Assembly (NCBI RefSeq): GCF_009389715.1
Contig: NC_052395.1
Span: 19,867,993 to 19,931,992 of the forward strand
Origin: Phoenix dactylifera
Lineage: Eukaryota > Streptophyta > Magnoliopsida > Arecales > Arecaceae
Direction: 5' to 3'
DNA: 64,000 nucleotides
The translations under genes and the position numbers were made by a program. Within the stretch, counting starts at the first letter, position 1, and each line of letters starts with the position of its first letter. Shown here in pieces: positions 10,801 to 23,129 of this stretch. The notes under the pieces were generated by a model, which was not told the origin of the DNA, searched no databases, and worked only from the letters and a program-made list of their open reading frames with translations.

Positions 10801-13800
10801 TATGTACAAAAATCCGTGGAAAGGAAAATTAGTAATGTAATATTTTAATATAACTCTTGATTTAAGGAAGTCATCTAATCATAGGGGCTTATCTGCAAGT
10901 TTCAGATTGTAGGAGGGTAGATATGCAAACATAAGATTTTCTAAGGGGCATGTGTGCAAGGTTCAGACTTTTTGAGTGGTATATATGTACATTTCACTTG
11001 TCAAAATTCAAATAAATTAGCATTTTTTGAATGGTATACATACAAAACCCCCAAAAATTAAAGATTCATTGTTTACATTTTATGAATTGTTTTCATTGTT
11101 CAATTTTTTAGTATAAAAGTATGATCCTACAGAAGAGGACAGTGAATTAGTGATATTCCTAGAACCTCTTGGATTGTGGAACTTGTCACCTTATAAATAA
11201 GATCTGATCTTAAATCTTACAATTTTGAGCTGAAGTATTGCATCCTATTCAGGTCCAATCTACTACCCCATCCTCTTTTCCTTAAAAAATCTCCCAAAAA
11301 CTCGACAAAAAAAAAAAAAAGGAAAGCACTCTTCAACTTTGTAAGAACTCACCTTTTGTTGAATTTATTGCATCCAATACCGGAGTGTTTCCATTTTCTT
11401 TTCCGAACTTGCAAATCTGAGTCTGATATTTTTAAAAAGCTTTCTGGAATGAAGAAATTGATGAGTGATATAATTAACACAAGATGATCACTAGGTTTGA
11501 AAATTGACCATGCGACAGGGCATACCAGGATGTATCATGTGCTGTATAGACCCATATCAGCAAACTATGAGCCGATAAGGAACTGCACCATGATACATAC
11601 CATGCTAGCATCTGACCAGTATGGCCCTGTATTCTGTACTTGAAACTCGTTTTATGTACATGCATTATGTATGGCGTCATATGGCAATAGAGCTAAAACT
11701 TTGAAAACGACTTTGGATTTAATTCTTTTCCAAGCTAAACTGAATAAATTTAGATTTTGGAGTTTTAAGGAAATCTTGAAATTTTTTCTGGCTGCCAGTC
11801 TTCCTTGCAAACCAACCTTGGAAGAGAAAAACTGCTAAAGATCTGGCTTCTTTAGCTCCCTGGATAATATATCCAGACCTTTACTCTTTTTTTTTTAATA
11901 GAAAAATCTATCATCCAAGAAGAAATTTTCAATATCCTACTTACCGTTGAAAAAGGGAGTGTGGAGAAGCCCAAATAGAATGATCCTCATGCACTTGAGC
12001 TCTATCAGCTTGCATATTTTGTCTTGCATAGATCTTTATAATTGTAGTTTGCATTCTTTGGAATGATTTTCATTTTTAGTTATTCATATTTTGGGGCTTT
12101 CTCATTCTTTCGCATTTATTCTGGGCTATTATTTGACTTTATGAGCAGAGTCTTATATTTCAAGGAAACTAATGCTTGAGAATGTATCTTTAACCGAACA
12201 TTTTTGATCATTTATTAGCAAGACTTGCTTGAATTTGGCCATCTCACGGATCAAATTACTGCATAATAAGAGAGAGTTGCAACTGAAGAATATGCGCAAA
12301 GAGATCTCTCAATATCTTCAGACTGGCCAAGAAGCCATTGCTCGAATTCGGGTATAATAAAAACTTTTAGTCTATTAGCTATCTTGTTATCAATTGCCTA
12401 ATTATTTATGATAATATTTCACCGATTCTTTTGATTTATTGATGTTAATGTAGGTGGAGCATGTTATACGTGAACAGAATATATTGGCTGCCTATGAGAT
12501 CATAGAGCTGTTTTGTGAATTTGTTCTTGCGCGTGTTCCCATTCTTGAAACCCAAAGGTGTGTTTTTTTATTGCACATACCTGTTAAACATATACACAGA
12601 TATGTATTGTATGTATATATAATATGTATATACACATACATGTATTTATGTTCTTGAGAATTTATCATTATATATAACACTTCAAGAATCATCTCTGATG
12701 ATTTGGAGTCCACCAACCGTCATGATCTTCGAACTTCATAGACTGTTTTCACGGGGATAGAACTAGGCTGAGCCACATTTGATTGTAAAACAGGAAATAG
12801 GGTACAGAGAATATATTAGGCAGCATATACTTAATTTCAAATATTTCTGGCTTCACAGAAAATTGTTCCAATGTTGCTTATCTTGTTGAATAATGAATAG
12901 CTTCACCAACATTTTGAGGAACAGTGCCTCTTATGTACTGTTTTATATTTCTAGCGGCAAGCTCACCACTTGGTTAGTTTAACATGTATGTGTGGGTGTT
13001 CCTTTGCATTTAGATTGTTGGCTTGACCCTATGCAGATGATATATGTTAGGTCTCCACACTTATCTGCTCTTCTTTACATTCTAACATGGTGTTCGAGTG
13101 TTATTAACTCCAGGCTTGAGTTTTATGCTAAAGCATTTATGGATCTTATCCAGTGAATTTGTCTTGCTCTTTCATCTTGCCATACTCATTTTGAGCCTAA
13201 ACCGTGCTGCCTTCAGCACTCAACAATATTGCCACTCTTTGTTAACTTTATAGACACCCTGATGCTAAACCAGAACTCTGCCCCACATAATGGTGTCATA
13301 AGCTTGCACTTGTATGACTATCTCTCAACCCAGGTTGAAAAAGAAAATTCTTTAGTGGTAAAGTCCAAATCAGCGGTCAAGCATAGGGCTTATGCATCTT
13401 CCCCTAATACCATGTTTTTTTTTTGAAGAAAAATGTTTTAGGTGTTAATTGCTAACACTTCAGCAACCCAACAGATTGGAGATTTCTCTGACTCAGATCT
13501 TAAAAATTCCACTCTAGCTTGGAGTCTGTTTCCATTGCCAACTGTAAGCTTCTTGAACAAGTCTGTTTCCCAAACCCCTGCTCTAAACTCTGTTCCAAAG
13601 GGTGGACCAGATTATGGCTCAGCTGTCATCATTAGATGCATCGAATTGTGTTGCCTAGCACACCTATGATCAGTTGCTCTCTAACATTTATAGAAAAATT
13701 CGTTTACACTCTTCTTTTTGTCATTTTAATTTTCTGGATAAGAATTTTTCTTTTTTGCTTTCGAGTGTAGGGTGGATGTGTTGCGTGTAGATACGATCAC

Positions 13801-16800
13801 CATATAGTATCACATCTGTGACCCTTTTTCCCAAACCGCTATCTTGCATGTGCTGCTTTTTTCTCTCTCCCTCTTTACTTTTTATTTTTTATCTTTATTT
13901 TTAGGATGGAGTTGGAAGCAAAAAGCTTTCCCCAGGCCATATGCATGAAATTGTAATATTATAGGGAGGAGGTTTGACTGGGGTTCTTCCTTTTCAACAT
14001 TTAGGATCGACAAAAAGAGTATAGTTTCGATGAGGTCCAATCAATTGGTTATATATGATGGTTTTCTGTTGCAGCTCTCAACCTTTCTATAGTATTTCAT
14101 TAATAGAATACCATCGAATCGTGAGAAGTTATGGAAGTCAACCGTTCGAATGTCAGTTTCAACAGCAACCACTGCAGCTAAACGGGAATTCTTTTTTTCC
14201 GTAATCAAGGGTGTCACGCCCTGAACCCAGCACCCGGGTCCGGTACGCGATCGGCCGCATGAGCCCTACAGCAGTGCCCTAAAGATCATGCCAGGCCTAA
14301 GATGAACAAAAATTCAATAATTCCACAGTTAATTACTTAATTCAAATAGATAAATCTAACATGTCCAATTAATCAAATTGGTTCAATTACAAGATCTTCA
14401 AATACTCATCGGCATCAAAGAAAGATAAACTAACTAACTAATAACTTTAATGCTCGTGATCCGCGCCCAACCCATCCATGTCTATGCATCCTGCAACTCT
14501 GAAAAGAGAAAGAAGAAGGGGGGGTGAGCTTTCAGCGCAGTAAGAACCCCTATACATCCACACCAACACAATAATAATGTAGATTTGAAACCACAAGAAA
14601 TCGATGCACATGTCATGAAATCATAAACCGGCTATCAACAGGCTCAAATAATCAATATAAGTATGTACGTCAAACATCAATTAAAGTCCAGCCATACAAA
14701 AATTATATAGCATATGATAGCTCATAAATCTTCATTATTATTTTCAATGCTTTTTCTTTCCATTCTATATTAACTTGATTCGAATCAATTATCTTTCCGA
14801 CTTTGGCTACATCCCGGTCACGTTTCCGACCCGTGACAGGGCAATCGATAGTATCGCATTTCCAGCCTGTGATGGGGCAATCAATAGTATCACATTTCCA
14901 GCCTGTGATGGGGCAATCAATAATAACGAGATAAGCCCAAAATTCCTATTCATTTAATCAATTCATACACACACATCAATTTTCTTTTCCACTTTATTTC
15001 TGACCTAGACTAACCATGGTCACGTTTTCGGCCCGTGACAGGGCAATCAATATAACATGGTTAGTCCATCCACCATATCCATTAGTCCAATTATATAAGT
15101 GTAAGTTATGCTCAGGATTGTATGTATCATACTATCAATTACAAACAAATGTGATCAAAATACGATTTAATACCATCATATCATAAGAACCACATTCATA
15201 AATCCAATTATGCAGGTGTAGGTTATGCGTAAGCATGCATCCATCATGATACCAATCACAAGAAAATACGATCAAAATATAATTTAATATAAAACTATTT
15301 TTTTCTTCTAACTTATCTGGATCATAGCACATCATACATATATAGGTGCAAAAATATTTATATCATGTAGGTTGGCGTACAGGAATCCTTACCCTTTGTT
15401 GAAAAACTCAGACAGACTAATCACCCACCCTCACGGCGATCTAGGAACTGGGATGCGCAGAACTCCGCTTAATGTCCTTTTGTCCAATAAATTGTTCTTC
15501 TACAGAACCAAGACAATATTAAAAATTACCCAAGATATCTGACAACCCAAAACTCTCTATTGATCCTCTCAAGGGTCTACAAGTATCTAGTACCCCAAGA
15601 CTAACCAACAATCCATGATCTTCCTAAATTAAACTAGAGAGAAAACATACTAATAAGCGACAGCAACTAGAGAGAGGAGATAAAATAACAAAGAAGAGAG
15701 AGAGTTGGCTCTCTCTCTCTCTCCCTCTCTTCCTTCCTTCCAGTGGATTTGGGGAGGAGGAATAGATGGAAACAAGGGAGGGAGAAGACCCACTCGGGAG
15801 TCTCCCTCCCCCTTTCTCATGGGTCGGGCTGGTGCCCCAAGCCCAATGAAATATGAGCCCTCACATTCTTCTCCCTAAAAAAAATTTCGTCCTCGAAATT
15901 AGCATACCTAAAGTTTCAAATTGTTGCGAATGCTTGACCTTCATCTCTTCTTCGAGCTCCCAAGTAGCCTCTCTTTCCGTATGATTATTCCATTGCACCT
16001 TCACAAAAGGAATGGTTCGATGTCGTAGTACCTGATCTTTTCTGTCCACAATTCGTGTGGGGAACTCCTCATAGGTCAAATCCTTATGAAGATGTAATGG
16101 CTCATAAAACCTTATGAAGATGTAATGGCTCATATGCTACCACATGACTTGGGTCAGGGACGTATTTCTTCAACATTGACACATGAAATACATTGTGCAC
16201 ACTGGATAAAGCTGGTGGTAAAGCCAGTCGGTATGCCACCTCTTCAACTCTATCCAGAATCTCAAACAGATCAACATACCTAGGGCTTAATTTACCATGA
16301 ATCCCAAATCTCATCATGCCTTTAGTGGGTGACACTTAAAAACACATGATCCCCAATTTAAAATTTTAGTTTTCTCCTTCTATTATCAGTATAACTCTTT
16401 TGACGACTCTGAGCTGTACGAAGTCGTTCTCTGATCACTTGCACCTTATCTATGGTCTGTTGCACTATCTTTGGGCCTAATAATTTTCTTTTACTCACAT
16501 CATCCCAACAAATAGGAGATCCATGTTAAAACTTTCCAAGTCTAAGACCAACCAAGGAATCATCAACCGTTAACGCTAAATTTAAGATGCCTAAGTTTCT
16601 TCCAAAAGTTGTCAACAAAAGAACCCACTTGAAAATTACTTAGCAACCTCTAGATCATCCATAGAATCAACATAGCTACCTCTAGATCATCCATAGAATC
16701 AACAACATTCTTCTCTGCTAGAAACTAACTCAAGTGTTCCATCATAATACCTTTTAGATCAAATATTAATGTCCTTAACCAGTTTCAAAATAACTCAAAC

Positions 16801-19800
16801 CACCACACTTCCGCTGCACACTCTGATTTAATTCATTAAATACTCTAAAGCCTCTAAATAATTTATGACCGAAATATCACTTTGCACTAGGAGTAAGAAA
16901 ATCGAAATTTCAAAATTTTAATTGAGCAGAACTTCCAGATCTCTCTGTCCTCAATTTATGTAGAGTATACTTACCATAACTAACTCTTAAGTCATTAGTC
17001 AAGTTTAAGGTCACTGCATGATCTCCACAACTTAGAATCCAAAATATTTAGGTTTAATTAACTTTGGATTTCCTTAGCAATTCGATTAGACAGTCTAGAT
17101 TGATCTTCCTCCCAATAGGATTTACTCCGAATTCAATGGGTTAAAAATCATTGAGCCAATATCACTATAATTAGAAATTAACTATATCAACCTTCAAATC
17201 TTTCTTCGCCAAGATTCTTAATATGTATGATCAATGCTACATATGATAACTCACATAAGCATCTCAAAATCTAAATCTCTACTCAATGACAAAGATTCCT
17301 GGTTAGATCATAAATCTAGACTTTAGTTTAAATTACACATCCAATATTCTCTAACAATTATAAGAAAAATCTAATAGCCCGATCCAAATATGAGAATTCA
17401 ATTTACTAGAATTTCCACCAATTTGCATACTCTATGGCCTTAAGAATTTAATCCACTAATAGAAATACACCTATTGCAATATCCAAACATGCCAATACCA
17501 AATATAATCCATATACAGATTAACCTCGAAAAACAATCTACTCTAATATTATGAAAAATCTTTCTTAAATTACTCCAATACTATGATAGATCCATGCACA
17601 AAGTCTACTCTAAAAATTAACAGCAAAACCAAAAGTACTATTAGATCTACACCCATATCAAGTTTGAACTTCCAAGTCATTGACACAATATCTAAATATG
17701 GTATAACTGATATGCCATGGTTAACCTTCATACACTTACGTTAGGTCTAACCTCTCGTATCATGATCAAAGACAATTTATCCAATCGTTTCGTACTCATT
17801 GAATATCAAACCCAATACTTATATTTTATCACAATTCCTAGTGATCTTACACCTAAGCATTGAATTTAATTCTGCTACTTTATGTCAAGTTTAGAATGAT
17901 CATAACCTCAAGATCTGACACAATTCTATCGCAATACCTGGTGATCCTAAACTTATGCTTTGGTTCTAATTTTGTCACTATCCCCAATGATCTTAAACCT
18001 CAAACTCTAATGCCACTAAGGCCACAGTTCCTAGTGGTCTTAAACCTTAGATTATAATATCATTCTTGTTCCAATCTCAAGTGATTATAAACCAAGGCTC
18101 TGATAGTCTTTCTATCATAATTTCCCACTCACACTCACCTGAACCTAAACCCTAGGATACCTTAACCTTAAGCTCTGATACGACTCTGTCACGCCCTGAT
18201 CCTAGCATCCGGGTCCAGTATGCGACCGGTTGCATGAGCCCTAGAGCAGTGCCCTAAAGATCATGCAAGGCCTAAGATGAACAAAAATCCGATAATTCCA
18301 TAGTTAATTACTTAATTCAAATAGATAAATCTAACATGTCCAGATAATTAAATTGGTTCAATTACAAGATTTTCAAATGCTCATTGGCATCAAAGAAAGA
18401 TAAACTAACTAACTAACTAATAACTTTAATGCTCGCGCTTCACGCCCAACCCATCCATGTCTATGTATCCTGCAACTCTGAAAAGAGAAAGAAGAAGGGG
18501 GTGAGCTTTACAGCCCAGTAAGAACCCCTATACATCTACGCCAACACAATAATAATATAGATTTGAAACCATAAGAAATCAATGCACATGTCATGAAATC
18601 ATAAACCGGCTATCAATAGGCTCAAATAATCAATATAAGTATGTACGTCAAACATCAATGAAAGTCCAGCCATACAAAAATGATATAGCATATGATAGCT
18701 CATAAATCTTCATTACTATTTTCAATGCTTTTTCTTTCTATTTTATATTAACTTGATCCGGATTAATTATCTTTCTGACTTTGGCTACATCCCGGTCACG
18801 TTTCCGGCCCGTGATGAGGCAATCGATAGTATCACATTTCCAGCCTGTGATGGGGCAATTGATAGTATCACATTTTCAGTCTGTGATGGGGCAATCGATA
18901 GTATCACATTTCCAGCCTGTGATAGGGCAATCAATAATAACGAGATAAGCCCAAAGTCCCTATTCATTTAATCAATTCATATACACACATCAATTTTCTT
19001 TTTCACTTTATTTCTGACCTAGACTAACCATGGTCACGTTTGCGGCCCCTGACAAGACAATCAATATAACATGGTTAGTCCATCCGCCATATCCATTAGT
19101 CCAATTATATAAGTGTAAGTTATGCTCAGGAGTTTATCCATCATGCTATCAATTACAAACAAATGTAATCAAAATACAATTTAATGCCATCATATCATAA
19201 GAACCACATTCATAAATCCAATTATGCAGGTGTAGGTTATGCGTAAGCATGCATCCATCATGATGCCAATCACAAGCTAATACGATCAAAATATAATTTA
19301 ATATAAAACTATTTTTTCTTCTAACTTATCAAGATCATAGGGCATCATACATGTATAGGTGCAAAAATATTTATATCATGCAGGTCGGCGTACAGGAATC
19401 CTTATCCTTTGTTGAAAAACTCAGACATATTAATCACCCGACCTCATGGCGATCTAGAAACTAGGATACGCAGAACTCCGCTCAACGTCCTTTCGTCCAA
19501 TAGATTGTTCTCCTACAGAACCAAGACAATATTAAAAATTACCCAAGATAACTGACAACCCAAAACTCTCTATGGATCTTCTCAAGGGTCTACAAGTATC
19601 TAGTACCCCAAGACTAACCAACAGTCCATGATCTCCCTGAATTAAACTAGAGAGAAAACAGAGTAATAAGAGACAACAACTAGAGAGAGGAGATAAAATA
19701 ACAAAGAAGAGAGAGAGTTGGCTCTCTCTCTCTCTCCCTCTCTTCCTTCCTTCCGGTGGATTTGGGGAGGAGGAATAGATGAAAACAGGGGAGGGAGAAG

Positions 19801-22800
19801 ACCCGCTCGGGAGTCTCCCTCCCCCTTTCTCATGGGTCGGGCTGGTGCCCCAAGCCCAATGAAATGTGGGCCCTCACAAAGGGAGCCTTTTGCAGTGAAG
19901 CTTGAGGGATCAAATGAATCAAAGGAATTGAAGAGGTGGTAGTGTCTCACCACATCAATCTGAAATTAGGGTTTTAGTCATCAAAGATTAATGAGCCTCC
20001 TTTCTGGTCTTGGTTTATAGGAGCTACATCTGGATAGTGAATTGCTGTGATGATGGGACTACAATATCAGTTGCTCATTTCCTGGTTGCTTTTACTTTAC
20101 ATCAAGCCAGACCCTTTCTTCTCCCCCACTTTCTCTATTCATTTTTTTAATATTTATGTTTTTATATCTTTTAGTTTATAGTGTAGTCAACTTCTGAGTC
20201 ATTTGGACTTTTTATATTATTATTATTAATTAGTTTTAATTTCTCCTACATTTTACTGAACACCAAGATATCACCTCTCTCTCGTGCGCGCGTAAAAAAT
20301 ACTCATTTTTTCCCTATTCCAGGTTCTCTCAAGTTAATGAAGGGTCCAGTCCAATCACCCATCTTTCAAGCACCCACAAATAAGGAGTGATTGAAATCTT
20401 TTGCTATTGCTTTAGGTTTGAAATCTTGATCCAATCATCCATCTGGCATGGTTGGATGAACTAAGACCTCCACCAACAAGAGAGGGAGGGGCTCACAATC
20501 AGATCAGAATGGAGTATATGTATAGATCATGCTGAACAAGCTGATCCTCTCTGCGACATGTTTCCTTTACACTTCAACATCTTTTTCAGATGGTCATGGT
20601 CGGTGTCGGGTCCCACCCTCCTGTTGCTTCCACGAGTTGGCAACCCCATTCTGAATGGCTTAAAACAAAATCTGTTAAGGGGAGGCTTCCATGTAATGGG
20701 TAAACACTGGCATAAATACAGAGACAGAGGTCTACAGGCAGATAGATCATTAATTCATACTCCTTTGGTAGAAACTGTGAAGTAATAGACTTCCAGGCCC
20801 ATACTTTTAGTTGTGTTTTAACCATTTCTTGTATTTGTAAATCGATGCTTATTTGAACTGCTCTAGAAACAGTCAAGATTTAATGTCAAATGAAATCAAT
20901 TAATTTCAGCTGATTTTATATAATATTATCATGTTCACCATTTAACCCATAAATATCATATCCATGTAACAGGAATTGCCCATCAGAATTGCAGGAGGCT
21001 GTTGCTAGCATAATCTTTGCTTCTCCAAGATGTTCAGATTTGCCGGAGTTGATGCAGGTCCGGAATTTATTTACTGCAAAATATGGGAAGGAGTTTACGT
21101 TAGCTGCTTCTGAGCTGCGACCAGATAGCAGCGTCAATCGTACGGTAAGAAGCATCTATTTACTCCAAATTGTTGATATGGAATCTTAAGCAAGAAGATC
21201 AACTTACTAGTAATATCTTCAGATCATTGAGAAACTTGCAGTGAGAGCTCCACCTGCAGATTTAAAGCTTAAGATTTTGAAAGCAATAGCTCAGGAGTAC
21301 AATGTGGAATGGGACTCATCAAACACTGAAGCAGAATTTAGTAAAAAACATGAAGACTTGCTGGTATGTTTTCTTGTTGCTAAATTGCTTCTAGGTATCT
21401 CCTTTATAAATAGCTTGTAGTTTATACTGAACTGTAGCTTTTTATTCTTTGTTTTTTTTTCTTGTTGTCCTTGTGGAAACAATGCTGAGTTTCATTTTTT
21501 TACTGTTTTGTAATCTTATAACGTTAATCGTAATCAGCAAACCTTATGCCGTCTGGAGTTGGCTTCCACAGTCGTTTGCCATCAATTTCCATGGGTCAAC
21601 TTGTCATAGGCATCCTTTTCGTCTTTTGTCACAACAACAATGCAGGTTTTCATGTGCTTCCTCCTTTTATCGGACTGTTGGAGCACTATCTGATCCCATC
21701 TATTGATCAAGACGTTTGGCCATTGTTGCACATGACTGACTACATGGCCGTACTGTCTCCATTTTTTCTCCATAATTTGGTCACCGAAGGGTGTAATTCT
21801 ACAGCTTCAACAGTATGCTCATTTATAACTATTAGATTTACCACATTTGTCTTTGCATTCTTGTTGCTGCAGTTATATGTAGTTAAGAAAGAAAAACTTC
21901 TTATGCTGCAGAGTTTCTTTGAATCCAGTGCTGCTGCTTTTGTCACCATATGGGCTTCCATCTTCAAACTTACCAGCAGCTTGCATATCACGTTTCAAAA
22001 CCAGAGTCCCATTTTATATATTCTGCTTTGATTCTGACTGATCCTTCAATGTCATTAACTTGCTTCATTATTCCATAGAGTAAATTTCAAAATAAATAAG
22101 ATAGTCATTATGGACAGTCTCTTAGTTATCATCTTGACTGGAACCTCATTTTTGTTTTTCTTAGCACTAGACTATGGACCTATATGCCCTATTTATGTTG
22201 AATTTGTTTCTTAGATCTTCCAAAGCCTGCATAAACTATAAGTTTCAAACAATTTTTTATTTATTCATGAATAATTTACTGGTGCCTACCTTGTTATTGC
22301 AGTTCCATCTCAAGCATATTAAAAGTGTAAAATTTCATTTAGTTATTAAGTTGGTCATGTAAGTTACCTGAACTTGGTGATGCCTGAGAAAAGGAGTGAG
22401 AATTAAGTTAAATACACTCCCACCAAAATTGAGAGGTTCTTCTGTTTCTTAGTTTCTTAGTCATTGAATAAGGTTAACAGTAGGGAGTTAATCGATTGCA
22501 GCAGTCCACTTTAGTCTGTTGAGAACGCCTTTTGTTTCTTTTTGTGCACTGACCAAATAGAAGTATTTGTGATTTAATCAAATATAAAAGGCAACATGCG
22601 ACAACACGAAAACTCTGCAACTTATGCTGCAACACCACAAGTCTTTATCATTATCTTCTTCCAATCTCTATGTCCCTAAAATTTTTAGGGGGGAAAAAAT
22701 CCCTTTGTTCATGACTCATAAACACATTTCTCTGGAATGCAGGATGGATCAACTCCCTCGAAGTTACAGGGACCCGTTGTTGAGAGTTCTGTGGATATGT

Positions 22801-23129
22801 CGTTACCCAAGAGTGGACTTCCCGTTTCACCTATCAAAGAGAATCAAAAAGATCAAATGCTTGTGGCTTCCATCCCCTCAGTAAGTAACGCTTCAGCTCT
22901 CATGAGTGGAGTCTCTTTGGAGGGCACCAAAAAAATAGAACCACTCAGCACTCAGAAAGGGGGGCCGCCTAGTGATGAGAAAGCAGGTACAAGCTGGAGC
23001 TCGTCCGATGTTTTGGAGAGAGCTCGAGCAGCCATTGCTTCAGCAGAGCGCGCATCTGCTGCTGCCCGTGCTGCTGCCGAGCTTGTAAATGTTAGATTGG
23101 ATCGCCCAGCTAGCAACACCAAAAGTTAA
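7812..23129 (+). CDS. IST1-like protein (ESCRT-III/Vps4 regulator)
   Basis: IST1 proteins bind ESCRT-III (CHMP1) and Vps4/SKD1 and act in multivesicular-body sorting at endosomes. There are six exons: 7812-7861, 12219-12351, 12454-12557, 20973-21144, 21223-21363 and 22743-23129. All have GT-AG borders and join in frame to 328 residues. The IST1 (DUF292) domain covers about residues 5-195. It opens MSVLNSLFNRATLGARCKTC, then shows LAISRIKLLHNKRELQLK, TGQEAIARIRVEHVIREQNI, EIIELFCEFV, ASPRCSDLPELMQV and FTAKYGKEFTLAASELRPD. The last exon is low-complexity, ending in an Ala-rich helix (RARAAIASAERASAAARAAA) seen in plant IST1-like proteins. Intron 1 is 4.36 kb and intron 3 is 8.4 kb; intron 3 carries a full LTR retrotransposon. 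At 328 residues it is a short member of the plant family. The subfamily member is not determined. Confidence 0.92.
7862..12218 (+). other. IST1-like intron 1
   Basis: This is a 4.36-kb AT-rich intron with no supportable gene inside. It holds a degenerate 31-bp tandem repeat around 10884-11006. Near 11500-11680 there is a stretch with GTATCATG/CATACCA words resembling the decayed repeat at 725-825. Donor ATG|GTTCGT and acceptor TTATTAG|CAAG are clean. Confidence 0.7.
10884..11006. repeat. Degenerate tandem repeat, about 31-bp unit x4
   Basis: Units start near 10884, 10915, 10945 and 10976. Each reads roughly GGGG-CATATGTGCAAGTTTC-AGATTTT. A further diverged unit may start near 11030. Spacing is even at 30-31 bp. 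It lies in IST1-like intron 1, and no function can be assigned. Confidence 0.5.
14212..15865 (-). repeat. 3' LTR of the intronic gypsy element
   Basis: The LTR begins TGTCACGCCC and ends CCCTCACA. It includes three 36-bp tandem units (14817-14927) and a (CT)n run with pyrimidine-rich DNA near 15705-15740. Its inner edge abuts the polypurine tract at 15866. Confidence 0.88.
14817..14927. repeat. 36-bp tandem repeat, 3 units, in the left LTR
   Basis: The unit contains CATTTCCAGCCTGTGATGGG followed by GCAATCAATAGTATC. The same array in the right LTR has four units, which largely explains the 38-bp length difference between the LTRs. Open frames through the array encode a 12-residue repeat but are not genes. 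Confidence 0.8.
15866..16335 (-). pseudogene. Gypsy pol remnant: integrase C-terminus and chromodomain
   Basis: On the minus strand 16335 to about 16102 encodes the post-core region of a gypsy integrase (GKLSPRYVDLFEILDRVEEV, YRLALPPALSSVHNVFHVSM, LKKYVPDPSHVV). The next part encodes a chromodomain (LTYEEFPTRIVDRKDQVLR, VKVQWNNHTEREATWELEEE). The two lie in different frames. The break coincides with a 24-bp sequence repeated at 16083-16106 and 16111-16134 (period 28), a small duplication that shifts the frame. Reverse transcriptase, RNase H and gag are missing. Confidence 0.85.
16336..18186 (-). other. Non-coding interior of the deleted gypsy element
   Basis: There are no long frames. The stretch contains a 32-bp-period duplication at about 16646-16705 (shared ACCTCTAGATCATCCATAGA) and a six-unit degenerate repeat of about 47 bp at 17838-18110. 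The right end is the primer-binding site next to the 5' LTR. Confidence 0.7.
17838..18110. repeat. Degenerate tandem repeat, about 47-bp unit x6
   Basis: Anchors of the form GTGATCTTAAACC occur near 17841, 17896, 17941, 17987, 18034 and 18081, at intervals of 55, 45, 46, 47 and 47 bp. The array lies in the 5' leader of the gypsy element, immediately inside its primer-binding site. Confidence 0.65.
18187..19878 (-). repeat. 5' LTR of the intronic gypsy element
   Basis: It begins TGTCACGCCC and ends CCCTCACA. It holds four 36-bp units at 18795-18941, one more than the partner LTR. The outer edge abuts the AAGGG target duplication at 19879. Confidence 0.88.
21364..22742 (+). other. IST1-like intron 5
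   Basis: This 1.38-kb intron includes a 161-codon open frame from 21546 with no recognisable domain and no splice signals that keep the gene's frame. I treat it as chance. Donor CTG|GTATGT and acceptor AATGCAG|GATGG are typical. Confidence 0.7.

Larger units (their letters stand above)
14207..19883 (-). mobile_element. Ty3/gypsy chromovirus, internally deleted, with 5-bp TSD
   Basis: AAGGG at 14207-14211 and 19879-19883 is the target-site duplication. LTRs are 14212-15865 (1654 bp) and 18187-19878 (1692 bp). Both begin TGTCACGCCCTGA and end CCCTCACA. The element reads on the minus strand. Next to the right (5') LTR the minus strand shows a primer-binding site GTATCAGAGCTTAAGG, tRNA-iMet type with a mismatch at its start. 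Next to the left (3') LTR it shows the purine tract AGGGAGAAGAA. Only 2.3 kb of interior remains, with the integrase C-terminus and chromodomain at 15861-16335. The first ~260 bp of the two LTRs differ at roughly 9% of sites by eye, so this is the oldest of the three LTR elements here. The Tekay/Del lineage is likely from the chromodomain segment. Confidence 0.9.
12558..20972 (+). other. IST1-like intron 3
   Basis: This 8.4-kb intron is two-thirds LTR retrotransposon (14212-19878, described separately). The flanking pieces 12558-14206 and 19884-20972 are ordinary AT-rich intron. They include an alternating purine-pyrimidine TA/TG stretch near 12595-12650 and no coding exon that I can support. 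Confidence 0.75.

Noticed and set aside
14817..14927. Regular 36-bp units that could suggest a CRISPR-like array or a protein with 12-residue repeats
   Set aside because: The units are contiguous with no spacers, lie inside an LTR, and occur again in the partner LTR; open frames through them follow from the unit length.
21546..22031. 161-codon plus-strand open frame
   Set aside because: It lies wholly in IST1-like intron 5 between good splice sites, shows no domain and no support for being a separate gene.
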